Part shown: positions 22,668 to 31,939 of the stretch, piece after piece
How positions within the stretch are numbered: the first letter of the stretch is position 1
Layout: each line of letters begins with the position of its first letter
Assembly (NCBI GenBank): GCA_934436245.1
Contig: CAKSAM010000024.1
Span: 1 to 41,065, forward strand
DNA: 41,065 nt
Direction of reading: 5' to 3'
Origin: an uncultured Acetatifactor sp.
GTDB lineage: Bacteria > Bacillota > Clostridia > Lachnospirales > Lachnospiraceae
Program-made: the position numbers and the translations under genes
Notes under the pieces: generated by a model
Databases searched by the model: none
The model's input: only the letters and a program-made list of their open reading frames with translations
Told to the model about the DNA's origin: nothing

Positions 22668-23945
22668 ATGACGGGAATCCGGATGCAGGGTGGCATGCCG
22701 CTGCAGGGAAAGGTGCGTATACAGGGATCTAAAAATGCGACACTCCCGATTCTGGCGGCAACGCTTCTTACCAATGAAGTATCTTATATTCAGAACTGTC
22801 CACGCATTGCGGATGTCCACAGGTTTGTATATCTGCTGAGGGAATTGGGATGTATGGTGCACTGGCAGGAGAATGGGATACGGATACAGCCGGGAAAAGA
22901 AAATGGGCTTCCGTGCCGGAGAGCAGAAGCCAGACGGATGCAGGGGGAAGCAATTACAGGGATGCGCTCATCCCTGTGCCTGTTGGGCGCATTGCTCGGT
23001 CGATGCGGTTACGTGACCATGGAACATCCAGGAGGATGTGTGATCGGCGAGCGCCCTATTGATCTGCATATCAGGGCACTGGAACAGATGGGAGTAACAT
23101 TCCGGGAAGAAGAAGGAATGTTGTCAGCACAGGCAGAGGAACTACATGGAGCGGAAATTGTCCTGGATTTCCCCAGTGTGGGTGCTACGGAGAATATCCT
23201 GTTGGCAGCGGTGAAAGCAGCAGGGAATACGCGTATCATCGGAGCCGCCAGAGAACCTGAGATTACGACACTGTGTGAATTCCTGACAGCATGTGGTGCC
23301 GTGGTGGAAGGAAAGGGAAGTTCGGAACTTTTGATCCGGGGAGGCAGCACACTTCACGGAACACAGTTTACAATTCCGGCAGACCGGATCGTGGCAGGAA
23401 CCTATCTCTTTGCATGTATCGGATGCGGTGGAAGCGTATTACTGACGGAGGCACCATGGGAACAGCTGGAAGCGGTGACAAGGGTTGCGGAAAAAATGGA
23501 AGCGCAGTGCATTGTCTCAGAAGAAGGTCTGTTTGTGCAGGCTCCCGGGAGACCGAAAGCGGTAAGCTGTCTAAAGACAGGACCCTATCCGGAATTTCCA
23601 ACGGATCTGCAGTCTGCGGCAATGACCGTATTGACAAAAGCAGATGGCATCAGTTGTATTGAAGAAACTATTTTTGAAAACCGATTCCGTATTGCAGAAC
23701 CTCTGCGGCAGATGGGAGCGCAGATCTGTATGAAGGATGGAAGGCATGTCAGAATTACCGGAGTAGAGACTTTACGGGGAAATACCATGGAGGCCTGTGA
23801 ACTCCGCGGTGGTGCGGCTCTGGTGGCAGCAGGTCTGATGGCAGAGGGAGTCAGCCTTGTAACAGGGCAGCACTTTATAGAACGGGGATATGAAAATATC
23901 TGCAGAGATTTCAGAGAATTAGGAGCACGGATCATCAGTGTATAG
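22668..23945 (+). CDS. murA: UDP-N-acetylglucosamine 1-carboxyvinyltransferase
   Basis: A 425-aa EPSP-synthase-fold enzyme that moves enolpyruvate from PEP to UDP-GlcNAc, the first committed step of peptidoglycan synthesis. Lys22 in QGSKNA and catalytic Cys124 in PGGCVIGERPIDLH (the fosfomycin target residue) are present, as is MRSSLCLLGALLGR. Ribosome site GGGGATGG. Its stop overlaps the GTG start of ftsQ. In most Firmicutes clusters murG stands between ftsW and ftsQ; here murA takes that place. Whether it is the sole MurA or one of two copies cannot be told from the window. Confidence 0.95.
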   Translation: MTGIRMQGGMPLQGKVRIQGSKNATLPILAATLLTNEVSYIQNCPRIADVHRFVYLLRELGCMVHWQENGIRIQPGKENGLPCRRAEARRMQGEAITGMRSSLCLLGALLGRCGYVTMEHPGGCVIGERPIDLHIRALEQMGVTFREEEGMLSAQAEELHGAEIVLDFPSVGATENILLAAVKAAGNTRIIGAAREPEITTLCEFLTACGAVVEGKGSSELLIRGGSTLHGTQFTIPADRIVAGTYLFACIGCGGSVLLTEAPWEQLEAVTRVAEKMEAQCIVSEEGLFVQAPGRPKAVSCLKTGPYPEFPTDLQSAAMTVLTKADGISCIEETIFENRFRIAEPLRQMGAQICMKDGRHVRITGVETLRGNTMEACELRGGAALVAAGLMAEGVSLVTGQHFIERGYENICRDFRELGARIISV

Positions 23946-24672
23946 AGACCGAAGTACTATCGTCAGAAGAATAATTATCATAGCAGTCCTGTTACTTTTG
24001 CTGGGAGGCGGAGCTGCAGCATTGCACTCCGTGTATACAGTGCGTACCGTATATGTGGAGGGCAATGTGCACTATACAGAGGATGAGATCAAAGACATCG
24101 TGATGTCGGGGCCGTTGGGAAATAATTCCCTGTATCTGTCCTTAAAATACCGGGACAGAGGAATCCATGACATCCCGTTTGTGGATGTCATGAATGTATC
24201 TATCCTTGCCCCGGACACCATCAAGATCACCGTCTATGAAAAGGCACTTGCTGGATATGTAAAATATCTGGATACTTACATGTATTTCGATAAAGACGGA
24301 TACGTGGTGGAAAGCTCCGGAATCCGTACCCAGGGAATACCACAGATTACGGGACTTTCCTTTGATCATGTAGTATTGGGTGAACAGCTGCCGGTGGAAG
24401 ATCCGTTAGTGTTTGCCAAAGTCATGGATCTGACCAAGCTGCTGAATAAGTATGCGCTGGCGGCGGACAAGATCTATTTTCACTCCTCAGGAGATATCAC
24501 CATTTACTTTGGACAGATCAAGGTAGCTATGGGAAGTGATAGCAGCCATCTGGAGGACAAGCTGCAGCTTTTACCGGGATTTCTGGAAAAGCTGCAGGGA
24601 AAAAGCGGTACCCTGCAAATGGAAAACTATGAGGAAGGAAAAGGGAAATTTACATTCAAACCGGATGCGTGA
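23938..24672 (+). CDS. ftsQ: Cell division protein FtsQ/DivIB
   Basis: A 244-aa bitopic protein with GTG start at 23938, overlapping the end of murA by 8 bases (translational coupling). A short Arg-rich inner segment, one membrane span (about 11-32), then a POTRA domain (about 33-100, VRTVYVEGNVHYTEDEI) and the FtsQ beta domain (IKITVYEKALAGYVKY, MYFDKDGYVVESS). It links early and late division proteins at the septum. Confidence 0.92.
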   Translation: MYRDRSTIVRRIIIIAVLLLLLGGGAAALHSVYTVRTVYVEGNVHYTEDEIKDIVMSGPLGNNSLYLSLKYRDRGIHDIPFVDVMNVSILAPDTIKITVYEKALAGYVKYLDTYMYFDKDGYVVESSGIRTQGIPQITGLSFDHVVLGEQLPVEDPLVFAKVMDLTKLLNKYALAADKIYFHSSGDITIYFGQIKVAMGSDSSHLEDKLQLLPGFLEKLQGKSGTLQMENYEEGKGKFTFKPDA

Positions 24673-24702
24673 AACATTTGTGAAACATTTTGAAAAAATA
24701 GG

Positions 24703-24731
24703 TTGCTAAATTTGTAAAATGATTATATGAT
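24703..24731 (+). promoter_or_regulatory. SigA-type promoter before ftsZ
   Basis: TTGCTA (24703-24708), a 17-base spacer and TATGAT (24726-24731). Just upstream, GTGAAACATTT occurs twice in tandem (24669-24691). Gives ftsZ its own transcript besides the cluster message. Confidence 0.6.
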
Positions 24732-24773
24732 AGTTTATGTGAAGTTGAAAAAGGTTAAAAGGAGGAACTAACC

Positions 24774-25964
24774 TTGCTGGAAATTAAGACGAATGACGCG
24801 GATACTGCTGCCAAGATCATCGTAGTTGGTGTAGGTGGTGCAGGTAACAACGCTGTAAATAGAATGGTTGATGAAAAGATTACAGGAGTGGATTTTATCG
24901 GGGTGAATACCGATAAGCAGGCATTACAGCTCTGCAAAGCTCCGAAGCTGTTACAGATTGGTGAGAAACTGACCAAGGGTCTCGGTGCGGGAGCCAAGCC
25001 CGAGATCGGAGAGAAGGCCGCTGAAGAGAGCACGGAAGAGATTTCCGCAGCACTGAAGGGGGCTGATATGGTATTTGTCACCTGTGGTATGGGTGGCGGT
25101 ACCGGAACCGGAGCTGCTCCGGTAGTGGCAAAGCTGGCAAAGGAGATGGGCATCTTAACCGTTGGTGTAGTAACGAAGCCTTTCCGCTTTGAAGCAAAGG
25201 CCCGCATGGTAAATGCGTTAAACGGTATCGAACGTATCAAAGAGAACGTGGATACCCTGATCGTAATCCCCAATGATAAGCTGCTTGAGATTGTGGACAG
25301 ACGTACTACCATGCCGGAAGCACTGAAGAAGGCGGATGAAGTACTGCAGCAGGCAGTACAGGGAATCACGGATCTGATCAACGTTCCCGCAGTTATTAAT
25401 CTGGACTTCGCAGATGTACAGACGGTTATGAAGGACAAGGGTATCGCTCACATCGGTATCGGTGAAGGCAAGGGTGATGACAAGGCAATGGAAGCTGTCA
25501 AGATGGCAGTAGAGAGCCCTCTGCTGGAGACTACAATTTCCGGTGCTACCCATGTCATCATCAATATTTCCGGAGATATTACCCTGGCAGATGCTTCCGA
25601 TGCGGCAAGCTATGTACAGGAGCTGGCTGGAGATGATGTGAACATTATCTTTGGTGCCATGTATGATGAATCCAAATCCGACAGCTGCACCATTACAGTC
25701 ATTGCTACCGGACTGGAAGATAAAGCAAACAATGCGGTACAGAGCCGTCTGGGAGGAGGCGCTTCCTTCAGACAGCCCGGCTCTCATATGACTCCGAACT
25801 CTTTGAAAGGAATGAATCTGCAGCCTGCAGCCCCCGGCAACGGATCGGGACAGGCTCCTGCCAGACCTGTACAGCCGGTACCCGGTATCCATAAACCGGC
25901 TGACATCAGAAGCTCTGTAGAGGAGAAGGCTTTGAAGATTCCTGATTTCCTGCAGAGAAAGTAA
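24774..25964 (+). CDS. ftsZ: Cell division GTPase FtsZ
   Basis: A 396-aa tubulin-like GTPase that forms the division ring. TTG start 24774 is set by AAAGGAGGAACT just upstream. Motifs: [15 protein letters not shown] (16-30), tubulin signature GGGTGTGA (107-114), NFADV-like [11 protein letters not shown] and the FtsZ C-terminal domain to about 315. A Pro/Gly-rich linker (about 325-380) leads to the conserved C-terminal peptide, here [12 protein letters not shown], which binds FtsA/SepF-type partners. Confidence 0.97.
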   Translation: MLEIKTNDADTAAKIIVVGVGGAGNNAVNRMVDEKITGVDFIGVNTDKQALQLCKAPKLLQIGEKLTKGLGAGAKPEIGEKAAEESTEEISAALKGADMVFVTCGMGGGTGTGAAPVVAKLAKEMGILTVGVVTKPFRFEAKARMVNALNGIERIKENVDTLIVIPNDKLLEIVDRRTTMPEALKKADEVLQQAVQGITDLINVPAVINLDFADVQTVMKDKGIAHIGIGEGKGDDKAMEAVKMAVESPLLETTISGATHVIINISGDITLADASDAASYVQELAGDDVNIIFGAMYDESKSDSCTITVIATGLEDKANNAVQSRLGGGASFRQPGSHMTPNSLKGMNLQPAAPGNGSGQAPARPVQPVPGIHKPADIRSSVEEKALKIPDFLQRK

Positions 25965-25970
25965 CATTTA

Positions 25971-26005
25971 GAGGCGATTTTGCGAATGGAGTTCTGAATA
26001 GTTGC
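25971..26005. repeat. Half copy of the TIR element family
   Basis: GGCGATTTTGCGAATG followed by GTTCTGAATAGTTGCC closely matches the right end of the element at 37598-37747 (GCGGTTTTGCGAATG, GGTTCTGAATAGTTA). The left end is missing, so it is a truncated copy directly after ftsZ. Confidence 0.65.
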
Positions 26006-26018
26006 CAGAACATAATAA

Positions 26019-26055
26019 AAGCCACGACACAGAGAATTGTGTTGTGGCTTGTTTT
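26019..26055 (+). terminator. Terminator after ftsZ
   Basis: AAGCCACGACACA (26019-26031) pairs with TGTGTTGTGGCTT (26038-26050), with one G-T pair, then GTTTTG. Ends the division cluster. Confidence 0.85.
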
Positions 26056-26117
26056 GCTTACAGCCTTTTTCCCGATGAAATTTATCCTTTTTTTAGAATA
26101 AGGTAAGAGATTAAACA

Positions 26118-26146
26118 TTGATTGTCTGGCACAAAATGGCTATGAT
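26118..26146 (+). promoter_or_regulatory. SigA-type promoter of ftsH
   Basis: TTGATT (26118-26123), a 17-base spacer and TATGAT (26141-26146), about 70 bases before the ftsH start. Confidence 0.6.
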
Positions 26147-26217
26147 AGTTTTATTACAACAGTCTTATAAATGAAACAGTATCAGACAATCATACAAGAA
26201 TGAGGAAGGGATGCTAT

Positions 26218-28041
26218 ATGCAGGAAGTAAAACAACCTAATAAAAAACCGTTTATCTTTTACTATCTGATCGCATTGGTGGTGATTATGCTGATCAACAG
26301 TCTGCTGGTGCCGCAGATTGCACAGCGTGCGGTAAAAGAAGTGGATTACAACACTTTTATGCAGATGACCTATGATAAGAAGATCGATGAGGTACAGATA
26401 CAGGATAACCAGATCGTATTCACAGCGAAGGATGACAAGACCATCTACAAGACCGGTCTGATGGATGATCCGGACAGAACCCAGAGACTGTATGACAGCG
26501 GAGCACAGTTTTCCAGTGAGATCGTGGAAGAGGCTTCACCGCTCTTGAGTTTTCTGATCAGCTGGCTGCTGCCTATTGTTTTTATTGTAGGGCTCGGACA
26601 ATTGATGTACCGCCAGATGGCGAAAAAGGCCGGAGGCGACTCCATGATGTTCGGCATGGGAGGCATGGGCAAGAGCAATGCGAAGGTCTATGTGAAGTCT
26701 TCCAACGGTATCAAGTTCACCGATGTGGCAGGTGAGGACGAGGCGAAGGAAAATCTGACAGAGATCGTGGAATACCTGCATGACCCCGACAAATACAAAG
26801 AGATCGGTGCTTCCATGCCGAAGGGTATTCTCTTAGTAGGCCCTCCCGGAACCGGTAAGACAATGTTAGCTAAGGCGGTAGCCGGAGAAGCCAACGTTCC
26901 TTTCTTCTCCATGTCCGGTTCGGAATTCGTGGAGATGTTCGTAGGTATGGGAGCTTCTAAGGTACGAGACCTCTTCAAGCAGGCGAAGGAAAAGGCTCCC
27001 TGCATCGTATTTATCGATGAGATTGATGCCATCGGTAAAAAGCGTGACGGACAGGTGGGCGGTAACGATGAGAGAGAACAGACACTGAATCAGCTGTTAA
27101 CGGAGATGGATGGATTCGAAGGTAACAACGGTGTTATCATCCTGGCAGCCACCAACCGTCCGGAGAGTCTGGATCCCGCACTGTTACGTCCCGGTCGTTT
27201 TGACAGACGTGTACCGGTAGAGCTTCCCGACCTGAAAGGAAGAGAAGAGATTTTAAAGGTACATGCACGTAAGATCAAGGTGGCGGACAATGTGGACTTC
27301 AATAAGATCGCCCGTATGGCCTCCGGAGCTTCCGGCGCAGAGCTTGCCAATATTGTCAATGAGGCAGCACTTCGGGCAGTCAGAGATGGGCGGAAGTTCG
27401 CAACCCAGGCAGACTTAGAAGAGAGTATAGAGGTAGTTATTGCCGGTTATCAGAAAAAGAATGCTATTCTCACCGATAAGGAAAAGCGGATCGTGGCATA
27501 TCATGAGATCGGACACGCACTGGTGGCAGCGAAGCAGACCAATTCCGCACCGGTGCAGAAGATCACCATTGTGCCCCGTACTTCCGGAGCGTTAGGATAC
27601 ACCATGCAGGTGGAAGAGGAAGGCAACCATTATCTGATGAGTAAGGAAGAGATGCAGAACAAGATCGCCACACTGACCGGCGGACGTGCAGCGGAAGAGA
27701 TCGCCTTCGGATCTGTGACTACCGGTGCTTCCAACGATATCGAGCAGGCTACAAAGCTTGCCAGAGGCATGATCACCCGATACGGCATGAGCAAAGATTT
27801 TGATATGGTAGCCATGGAAACCGTGACGAACCAGTATCTGGGCGGCGATGCTTCCCTGACCTGTTCCATGGAGACCCAGACAGCCATCGACAGAGAAGTC
27901 GTGGAGCTGGTGAAAAAACAGCATGAGAAGGCAGGACAGATATTGCTGGAGAATCGTGCAAAACTGGATGAACTGTCGCAGTATTTATATGAAAAAGAGA
28001 CCATTACCGGAGAAGAATTTATGAAAATTCTGAATTCCTGA
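26218..28041 (+). CDS. ftsH: ATP-dependent zinc metalloprotease FtsH
   Basis: A 607-aa membrane-bound AAA protease. ATG 26218 is chosen because GAGGAAGGG lies before it; an ATG at 26200 would include that site. Span 1 about 11-31, a short outer domain, span 2 about 107-128, Walker A GPPGTGKT (208-215), Walker B IVFIDEID, second region of homology [19 protein letters not shown], and zinc motif HEIGH (429-433; the family usually has HEAGH). It degrades membrane and regulatory proteins. The outer loop is FtsH_ext-like ([20 protein letters not shown]). Own promoter and terminator. Confidence 0.96.
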   Translation: MQEVKQPNKKPFIFYYLIALVVIMLINSLLVPQIAQRAVKEVDYNTFMQMTYDKKIDEVQIQDNQIVFTAKDDKTIYKTGLMDDPDRTQRLYDSGAQFSSEIVEEASPLLSFLISWLLPIVFIVGLGQLMYRQMAKKAGGDSMMFGMGGMGKSNAKVYVKSSNGIKFTDVAGEDEAKENLTEIVEYLHDPDKYKEIGASMPKGILLVGPPGTGKTMLAKAVAGEANVPFFSMSGSEFVEMFVGMGASKVRDLFKQAKEKAPCIVFIDEIDAIGKKRDGQVGGNDEREQTLNQLLTEMDGFEGNNGVIILAATNRPESLDPALLRPGRFDRRVPVELPDLKGREEILKVHARKIKVADNVDFNKIARMASGASGAELANIVNEAALRAVRDGRKFATQADLEESIEVVIAGYQKKNAILTDKEKRIVAYHEIGHALVAAKQTNSAPVQKITIVPRTSGALGYTMQVEEEGNHYLMSKEEMQNKIATLTGGRAAEEIAFGSVTTGASNDIEQATKLARGMITRYGMSKDFDMVAMETVTNQYLGGDASLTCSMETQTAIDREVVELVKKQHEKAGQILLENRAKLDELSQYLYEKETITGEEFMKILNS

Positions 28042-28063
28042 TGGGAAAATCATAATGGAATAA

Positions 28064-28101
28064 GCAAAACGGAATCGGCGTTCGTGTCGGTTCCGTTTTG
28101 C
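28064..28101 (+). terminator. Terminator after ftsH
   Basis: GCAAAACGGAA pairs with TTCCGTTTTGC, enclosing a smaller CG-rich loop. The U-run lies in the stem itself, so strength is uncertain. Confidence 0.65.
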
Positions 28102-28110
28102 GTTAAGAAA

Positions 28111-28179
28111 ATCTTAATCATATGGTAAAGGCATCTTAACCAGTGCCTGCTGTTATCTTAAAAAAGAAACCGCTATACT
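28111..28179 (+). promoter_or_regulatory. Three ATCTTAA repeats before a promoter
   Basis: ATCTTAA recurs at 28111, 28133 and 28155, exactly 22 bases (two helical turns) apart. The last lies over the expected -35 position of a TATACT -10 box at 28174-28179, which has no good -35 of its own. This is the layout of an activator site, for example an OmpR-family regulator. The sequence differs from the Pho boxes. Confidence 0.6.
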
Positions 28180-28243
28180 TTTCCTGTAAGAAAAAGTTGT
28201 GGAATGGCAAATTTGCAGATTACGGAAAGGACTGGATATTAAG

Positions 28244-30517
28244 ATGCGAAACAGAAACTACTTTAATAACAATAACATGCAAAAAGGGATTGCACTGGCG
28301 ACCTGCATGGCAATCGTCATGGGATTGTTCACCGGGTGTGGGAATAAGAACGATCTACAGATTGCAGCGTCGCCTGATGAAGTGCAGAAAGGACGATATG
28401 TAGAGACGGAACTCTCACTTCCGGAGGAATGGAAGGACAAAAATATCAGCCAGATTTTCCGTTCGGATGACGAACTCCATTTTTTTGTGGCAGGAGGCAC
28501 AGAAGATCAGGTGTCTTTAGAGGAATGGAAGCTGGGAGAAGGAGATGCTCTGACGGAAGTGACGAAGGACTGGCTGAAGGCGCTCCCCGAGGGAAAAGGG
28601 CTGGAGAGCAGTGACAGTTTTACACTGTTACAGGATGCGGAGGGGAATCAGTACCTGTACGGCAACTGTTACCGGGACGAGGAGAGCTCTTCTGCACATC
28701 TGTGGAAGGAAGCGGACGGCAGTGCGCTGGATATCACGCCACAGAAGTGGCTGGAGCCAATGGATATGGATGGGTACCGTTTCTATGATACGCCGCAGTC
28801 TGTGACATTGACAGAGGATGGACTGCTGGTGGGACTGTCATATTTTTCGCTGGATGTTGTATTGGCACAGGACGGAAGCCTGGTGAGCAGCCAGGAGAGC
28901 GACAGCCTGGCAGACAGTGGCAGTCTGTCGGATAATAAGTGGGTCAGTGCTGTGGGAGATACGTTGTATCTGGCACAGGCGGATGAACAGGGCTCTGTGA
29001 ACGGACTGTTACAGATGCAGCTGGATGGAAATAACGGGGCAAAAGCTAAGGGAGTGATTCCCTTTTCCCAGGACAGTTATAGCTCTGCTTATTTCAGTGT
29101 ACTGGAGGACGGCACAGTCTATGCGGCGGATGCGGACGGATTTTTCCGTTGTGATGCCGGGGATACTAACTGGCAGAAGCTGTTAGAAGGAATCGATAGC
29201 AGCTTTTCCCTGTCGGATCAGTGGTGCCGGGATATTGTGGCATTGTCGGATGGCAGTGTATACGCATGGTTTGGAAGTGAGAGCGGGGACAAAATAATGA
29301 TTTACCGATATGATCCTAATGCGGTGACAGAGGTGACTGAAGAACTGACGCTGTATACTGTGGAGGAGAGCTTCTTTTTACAGCAGGCTGCGGTGCAGTA
29401 TCATAAGCAGCATCCGGAGATACTGATCCATGTGGATGCGGCAATCTCCATGACGGATAAATACAGCGGAAATGCGGATTATCAGCAGATCTATCAGGAT
29501 CTGAACACTTCCCTGACCTCCGGCAACGGACCGGATCTCATGGTGATGGATCATCTGAAACTGGACACGTATGCCTCTAAGGGCTTGCTGTTTAATCTGC
29601 AGGAGATATTGCAGCCCATGGAAGAGGACGGAATCCTGCTTTCCAACATTACAACAGCGTATCAAGAGGCGGATGGAACCCGGTATGCGGTGCCGCTGCA
29701 ATTCGGATTATTGTTAGCTGTCGGCAGGGATGTGCAGCCGGAGAAAATGAGCAGCATGGACGCTATTGCAAAGGCGGTATCCGGAAAGACGGAGAGCTAT
29801 CTGGGAGACCGTACCTGCGGCGAACTGGTGGAAGAGTTCTATCCGTTGATCGTGGATGATATTTTACAGAACCGTCAGGTGAATCGTGATACCTTACGTC
29901 CCTGGCTGGAAGATTTGAAGAAGATTGCGGATAACTGCGGCATCCTGCCTTCCAGAAAAGAAGGCCGTGCAGCGAATATCTGGGATCTGGGATCTGATGT
30001 GAAGCTGGTACTTCAGGAGACTGACGGCTTTAATGAGGCAATGATGCCTTATGCAGTGGCGGAGCTTTTAAATGCCAATGTGGTCTCCATGGAAAATGCA
30101 TTTTATCCAAAGATGGTCATTGGAATCAACAGCCGGAGTGAGCATGTGGAGACTGCAAAAGAGTTCCTGCGTTTTGCTCTGTCCGAAGAATTACAGAGTG
30201 TGGATACTTATGAGGGATTTCCAGTCAATGCAAAAGCGTTGGCAACACAGGCAGCAGCAGACCGCAGCATGGCGGAAGCCTATACCACCTATGATATCGA
30301 CGGCAGCACCGTAGAGTTCGCCATTAAATCCTACTCTGAGGAGACCGCGAACCATCTGATGGAGCTGTGCCAGGCAGCAACCCTGTGCCTCAAGGAAGAC
30401 ACTCAGATCGAGACTTCCCTGACCGAGAGCTTACAGGCATACCTAAATGGGCAGGCGAGTGTGGAGGAAGCCATGGATGCTGTGGAAGGAAGCCTGAAGA
30501 TGTATCTGGCGGAGTAG
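28244..30517 (+). CDS. Extracellular solute-binding lipoprotein with N-terminal extra domain, 757 aa
   Basis: ATG 28244 is the likely start (AAAGGA upstream; the signal peptide then ends in LFTGC with Cys32). Residues about 50-375 are a beta-rich region with repeated short strands (SDNKWVSAVGDTLYLAQ, EDGTVYAADADGFFRC, LSDGSVYAWFGS), suggesting a propeller. Residues about 380-757 look like a family 1 solute-binding protein: LTLYTVEESFFLQQAAVQYH, the GNGPDLMVMD turn, YAVPLQFGLLL, and the AKEFLRFALSEELQS helix. Such proteins usually deliver sugars to ABC transporters, but no permease or ATPase lies nearby, so this may be a sensor or an orphan binder. The fused propeller is the unusual point. Confidence 0.8.
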   Translation: MRNRNYFNNNNMQKGIALATCMAIVMGLFTGCGNKNDLQIAASPDEVQKGRYVETELSLPEEWKDKNISQIFRSDDELHFFVAGGTEDQVSLEEWKLGEGDALTEVTKDWLKALPEGKGLESSDSFTLLQDAEGNQYLYGNCYRDEESSSAHLWKEADGSALDITPQKWLEPMDMDGYRFYDTPQSVTLTEDGLLVGLSYFSLDVVLAQDGSLVSSQESDSLADSGSLSDNKWVSAVGDTLYLAQADEQGSVNGLLQMQLDGNNGAKAKGVIPFSQDSYSSAYFSVLEDGTVYAADADGFFRCDAGDTNWQKLLEGIDSSFSLSDQWCRDIVALSDGSVYAWFGSESGDKIMIYRYDPNAVTEVTEELTLYTVEESFFLQQAAVQYHKQHPEILIHVDAAISMTDKYSGNADYQQIYQDLNTSLTSGNGPDLMVMDHLKLDTYASKGLLFNLQEILQPMEEDGILLSNITTAYQEADGTRYAVPLQFGLLLAVGRDVQPEKMSSMDAIAKAVSGKTESYLGDRTCGELVEEFYPLIVDDILQNRQVNRDTLRPWLEDLKKIADNCGILPSRKEGRAANIWDLGSDVKLVLQETDGFNEAMMPYAVAELLNANVVSMENAFYPKMVIGINSRSEHVETAKEFLRFALSEELQSVDTYEGFPVNAKALATQAAADRSMAEAYTTYDIDGSTVEFAIKSYSEETANHLMELCQAATLCLKEDTQIETSLTESLQAYLNGQASVEEAMDAVEGSLKMYLAE

Positions 30518-30546
30518 TGCGCTGCCCAGCATTCAATCGTCGATTT

Positions 30547-30588
30547 TCGAACGATTTTATTGATAAAATCGTTCGATTTGTGTATAAT
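30547..30588 (+). promoter_or_regulatory. Toxin-antitoxin promoter with 30-base palindrome
   Basis: A perfect palindrome with 14-base arms and a 2-base centre (30547-30576; arm TCGAACGATTTTAT). The -35 box TTGATA (30560-30565) lies at its centre, and TATAAT (30583-30588) follows after 17 bases. A bound antitoxin would cover the -35, fitting the usual autoregulation of such operons. Confidence 0.8.
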
Positions 30589-30653
30589 ATAATTGAAAAG
30601 AGAGATTCTCTTTATGCGACGATAAATAGTTATTCTTCAAGAAAGGTGATGAT

Positions 30654-30869
30654 ATGTCTATTACTGCAACTGAATTAAAAACTAATCTTGGCAAATATCT
30701 TATGCTGGCAGAAACAGAGGATATTTATATTACTCGTAACGGAAAAGTTGTTGCAAAATTGTCTAATCCATATCAGGACAGAGTAGATGTTGCTAAATCA
30801 TTGTTTGGTGTTCTTTCAAATGATATGACTCTGGAAGAAGCACGGGAAGAAAGGTTGAATACGATATGA
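30654..30869 (+). CDS. Phd/YefM-type antitoxin
   Basis: A 71-aa protein whose N-terminal half (SITATELKTNLGKYLMLAETEDIYITRNGKVVAKLSNP) is the Phd/YefM DNA-binding fold, with a short C-terminal tail (about 45-71) that should wrap the toxin. Ribosome site AGAAAGG. It overlaps the toxin gene by 4 bases (ATGA). AT-rich codons, unlike the neighbours, suggest acquisition by transfer. It should neutralise the PIN toxin and repress the operon at the palindrome upstream. Confidence 0.9.
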   Translation: MSITATELKTNLGKYLMLAETEDIYITRNGKVVAKLSNPYQDRVDVAKSLFGVLSNDMTLEEAREERLNTI

Positions 30870-31297
30870 GAGTTTTAGTTGATACTTGTGTTATCATCGA
30901 TGCATTACAGTCTCGTGCTCCATTTTCAGAAGTAGCGCAAAAACTCTTTATATATTCTGCAAATAAGCAATTTGAGGGTTATATTACAGCAAAGTCAGTT
31001 ACAGATATCTATTATCTGACACACCGTTTAACGCATAACGACGTAGAAACACGAAAGATTTTGAGCAAGCTTTTTACTTTATTTCATTTGTTGGATACCA
31101 CTTCTTTAGATTGCCGGAAAGCAATATCTTCTGAAATTGGTGATTATGAAGATGCTATTATGGTGGAAACAGCAATTCGTTCAGAAATGGATTGTATAGT
31201 AACCAGAAATGTAAAAGATTATATGAAATCTTTTGTTAAGGTGTGTGAACCTTCTGCATTATTAAAGCTATTAGAGGAAGAAAACGAAACTGAATAA
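30866..31297 (+). CDS. PIN-domain toxin (VapC-like ribonuclease)
   Basis: A 143-aa PIN protein. Acidic metal-binding residues include Asp6 in VLVDTCVIID, Asp93 and Asp96 in GDYEDAIMVETA, and Asp118 after the TRN motif (113-115) in CIVTRNVKDY. Such toxins cut RNA, often tRNA or rRNA, when the antitoxin is lost. The ATG lies within the antitoxin stop. Sequence composition is as AT-rich as that of the antitoxin. Confidence 0.9.
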   Translation: MRVLVDTCVIIDALQSRAPFSEVAQKLFIYSANKQFEGYITAKSVTDIYYLTHRLTHNDVETRKILSKLFTLFHLLDTTSLDCRKAISSEIGDYEDAIMVETAIRSEMDCIVTRNVKDYMKSFVKVCEPSALLKLLEEENETE

Positions 31298-31311
31298 AAA
31301 CAAGAAAAGTT

Positions 31312-31347
31312 GGACCTAAAATCTAACGATAGGAGGTCGGTTTTTTT
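31312..31347 (+). terminator. Terminator of the toxin-antitoxin operon
   Basis: GACCT (31312-31316) pairs with AGGTC (31334-31338), with an inner ATC/GAT pair, followed by GG and T7. Confidence 0.65.
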
Positions 31348-31427
31348 ATGGCTAAATATACACTTGTATACGTCTGATAAAGTTACTATAATTTCAATTA
31401 CAGAAAAATGTGATGGAGAACTTGCTT

Positions 31428-31919
31428 ATGCAGATTTATGTGGATGCGGATGCCTGTCCGGTGGTGGACATAGTGGAAAAAACAGCACGGAAGTATCAGA
31501 TTCCGGTGACACTTCTGTGTGACACCAACCATATACTGACTTCCGGTTACAGCGAGGTGGTGGTCGTGGGAGCCGGGGCGGATGCTGTGGATTATAAGCT
31601 GATCAGTCTCTGCCGCAAGGGTGATCTTGTAGTAACTCAGGACTATGGCGTGGCAGCCATGGCGCTGGGCAAGAGTGCCTACGCCATCCACCAGTCCGGT
31701 AAATGGTACACGGATGAGAACATCGACCAGATGCTCATGGAACGACATCTGAATAAAAAGGCAAGAAGAGCTTCTCATAAAAATCATTTAAAAGGTCCGA
31801 AGAAGCGGACAGAAGAGGATGACGAGAGATTTGCACAGTCCTTTGAACGGATGGTAAAAGCAGCACTGGAGGAAGAGGAATGTCTGATGCAATTGAAGAA
31901 TAAAGACAAGAGGGATTGA
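31428..31919 (+). CDS. UPF0178 (YaiI/YqxD) family protein
   Basis: ATG 31428 follows GGAGAA by about 8 bases and starts the protein at the conserved MQIYVDADACPV; the upstream 31410 start contains the ribosome site. The 163-aa product matches the YaiI/YqxD family (DUF188), a PIN-like fold: VDADACPV, CDTNH, GADAVDYKL, GDLVVTQDYGVAAMAL and the Lys/Arg-rich NKKARRASHKNHLKGPKKR segment typical of the family. Biochemical role unknown; a nuclease role is suspected from fold only. Its terminator stem begins inside the stop region. Confidence 0.92.
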   Translation: MQIYVDADACPVVDIVEKTARKYQIPVTLLCDTNHILTSGYSEVVVVGAGADAVDYKLISLCRKGDLVVTQDYGVAAMALGKSAYAIHQSGKWYTDENIDQMLMERHLNKKARRASHKNHLKGPKKRTEEDDERFAQSFERMVKAALEEEECLMQLKNKDKRD

Positions 31920-31937
31920 TTTCTCAGTCCCTCTTGT
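31906..31937 (+). terminator. Terminator overlapping a stop codon
   Basis: ACAAGAGGGA pairs with TCCCTCTTGT, with a further partial match inside. The stem covers the last codons of the UPF0178 gene. The U-tail is weak (TGTATAAT). Confidence 0.65.
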
Positions 31938-31939
31938 TG

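Noticed and set aside
31310..31522. 70-codon plus-strand frame after the PIN toxin
   Set aside because: It spans the toxin-antitoxin terminator and overlaps the UPF0178 gene out of frame.
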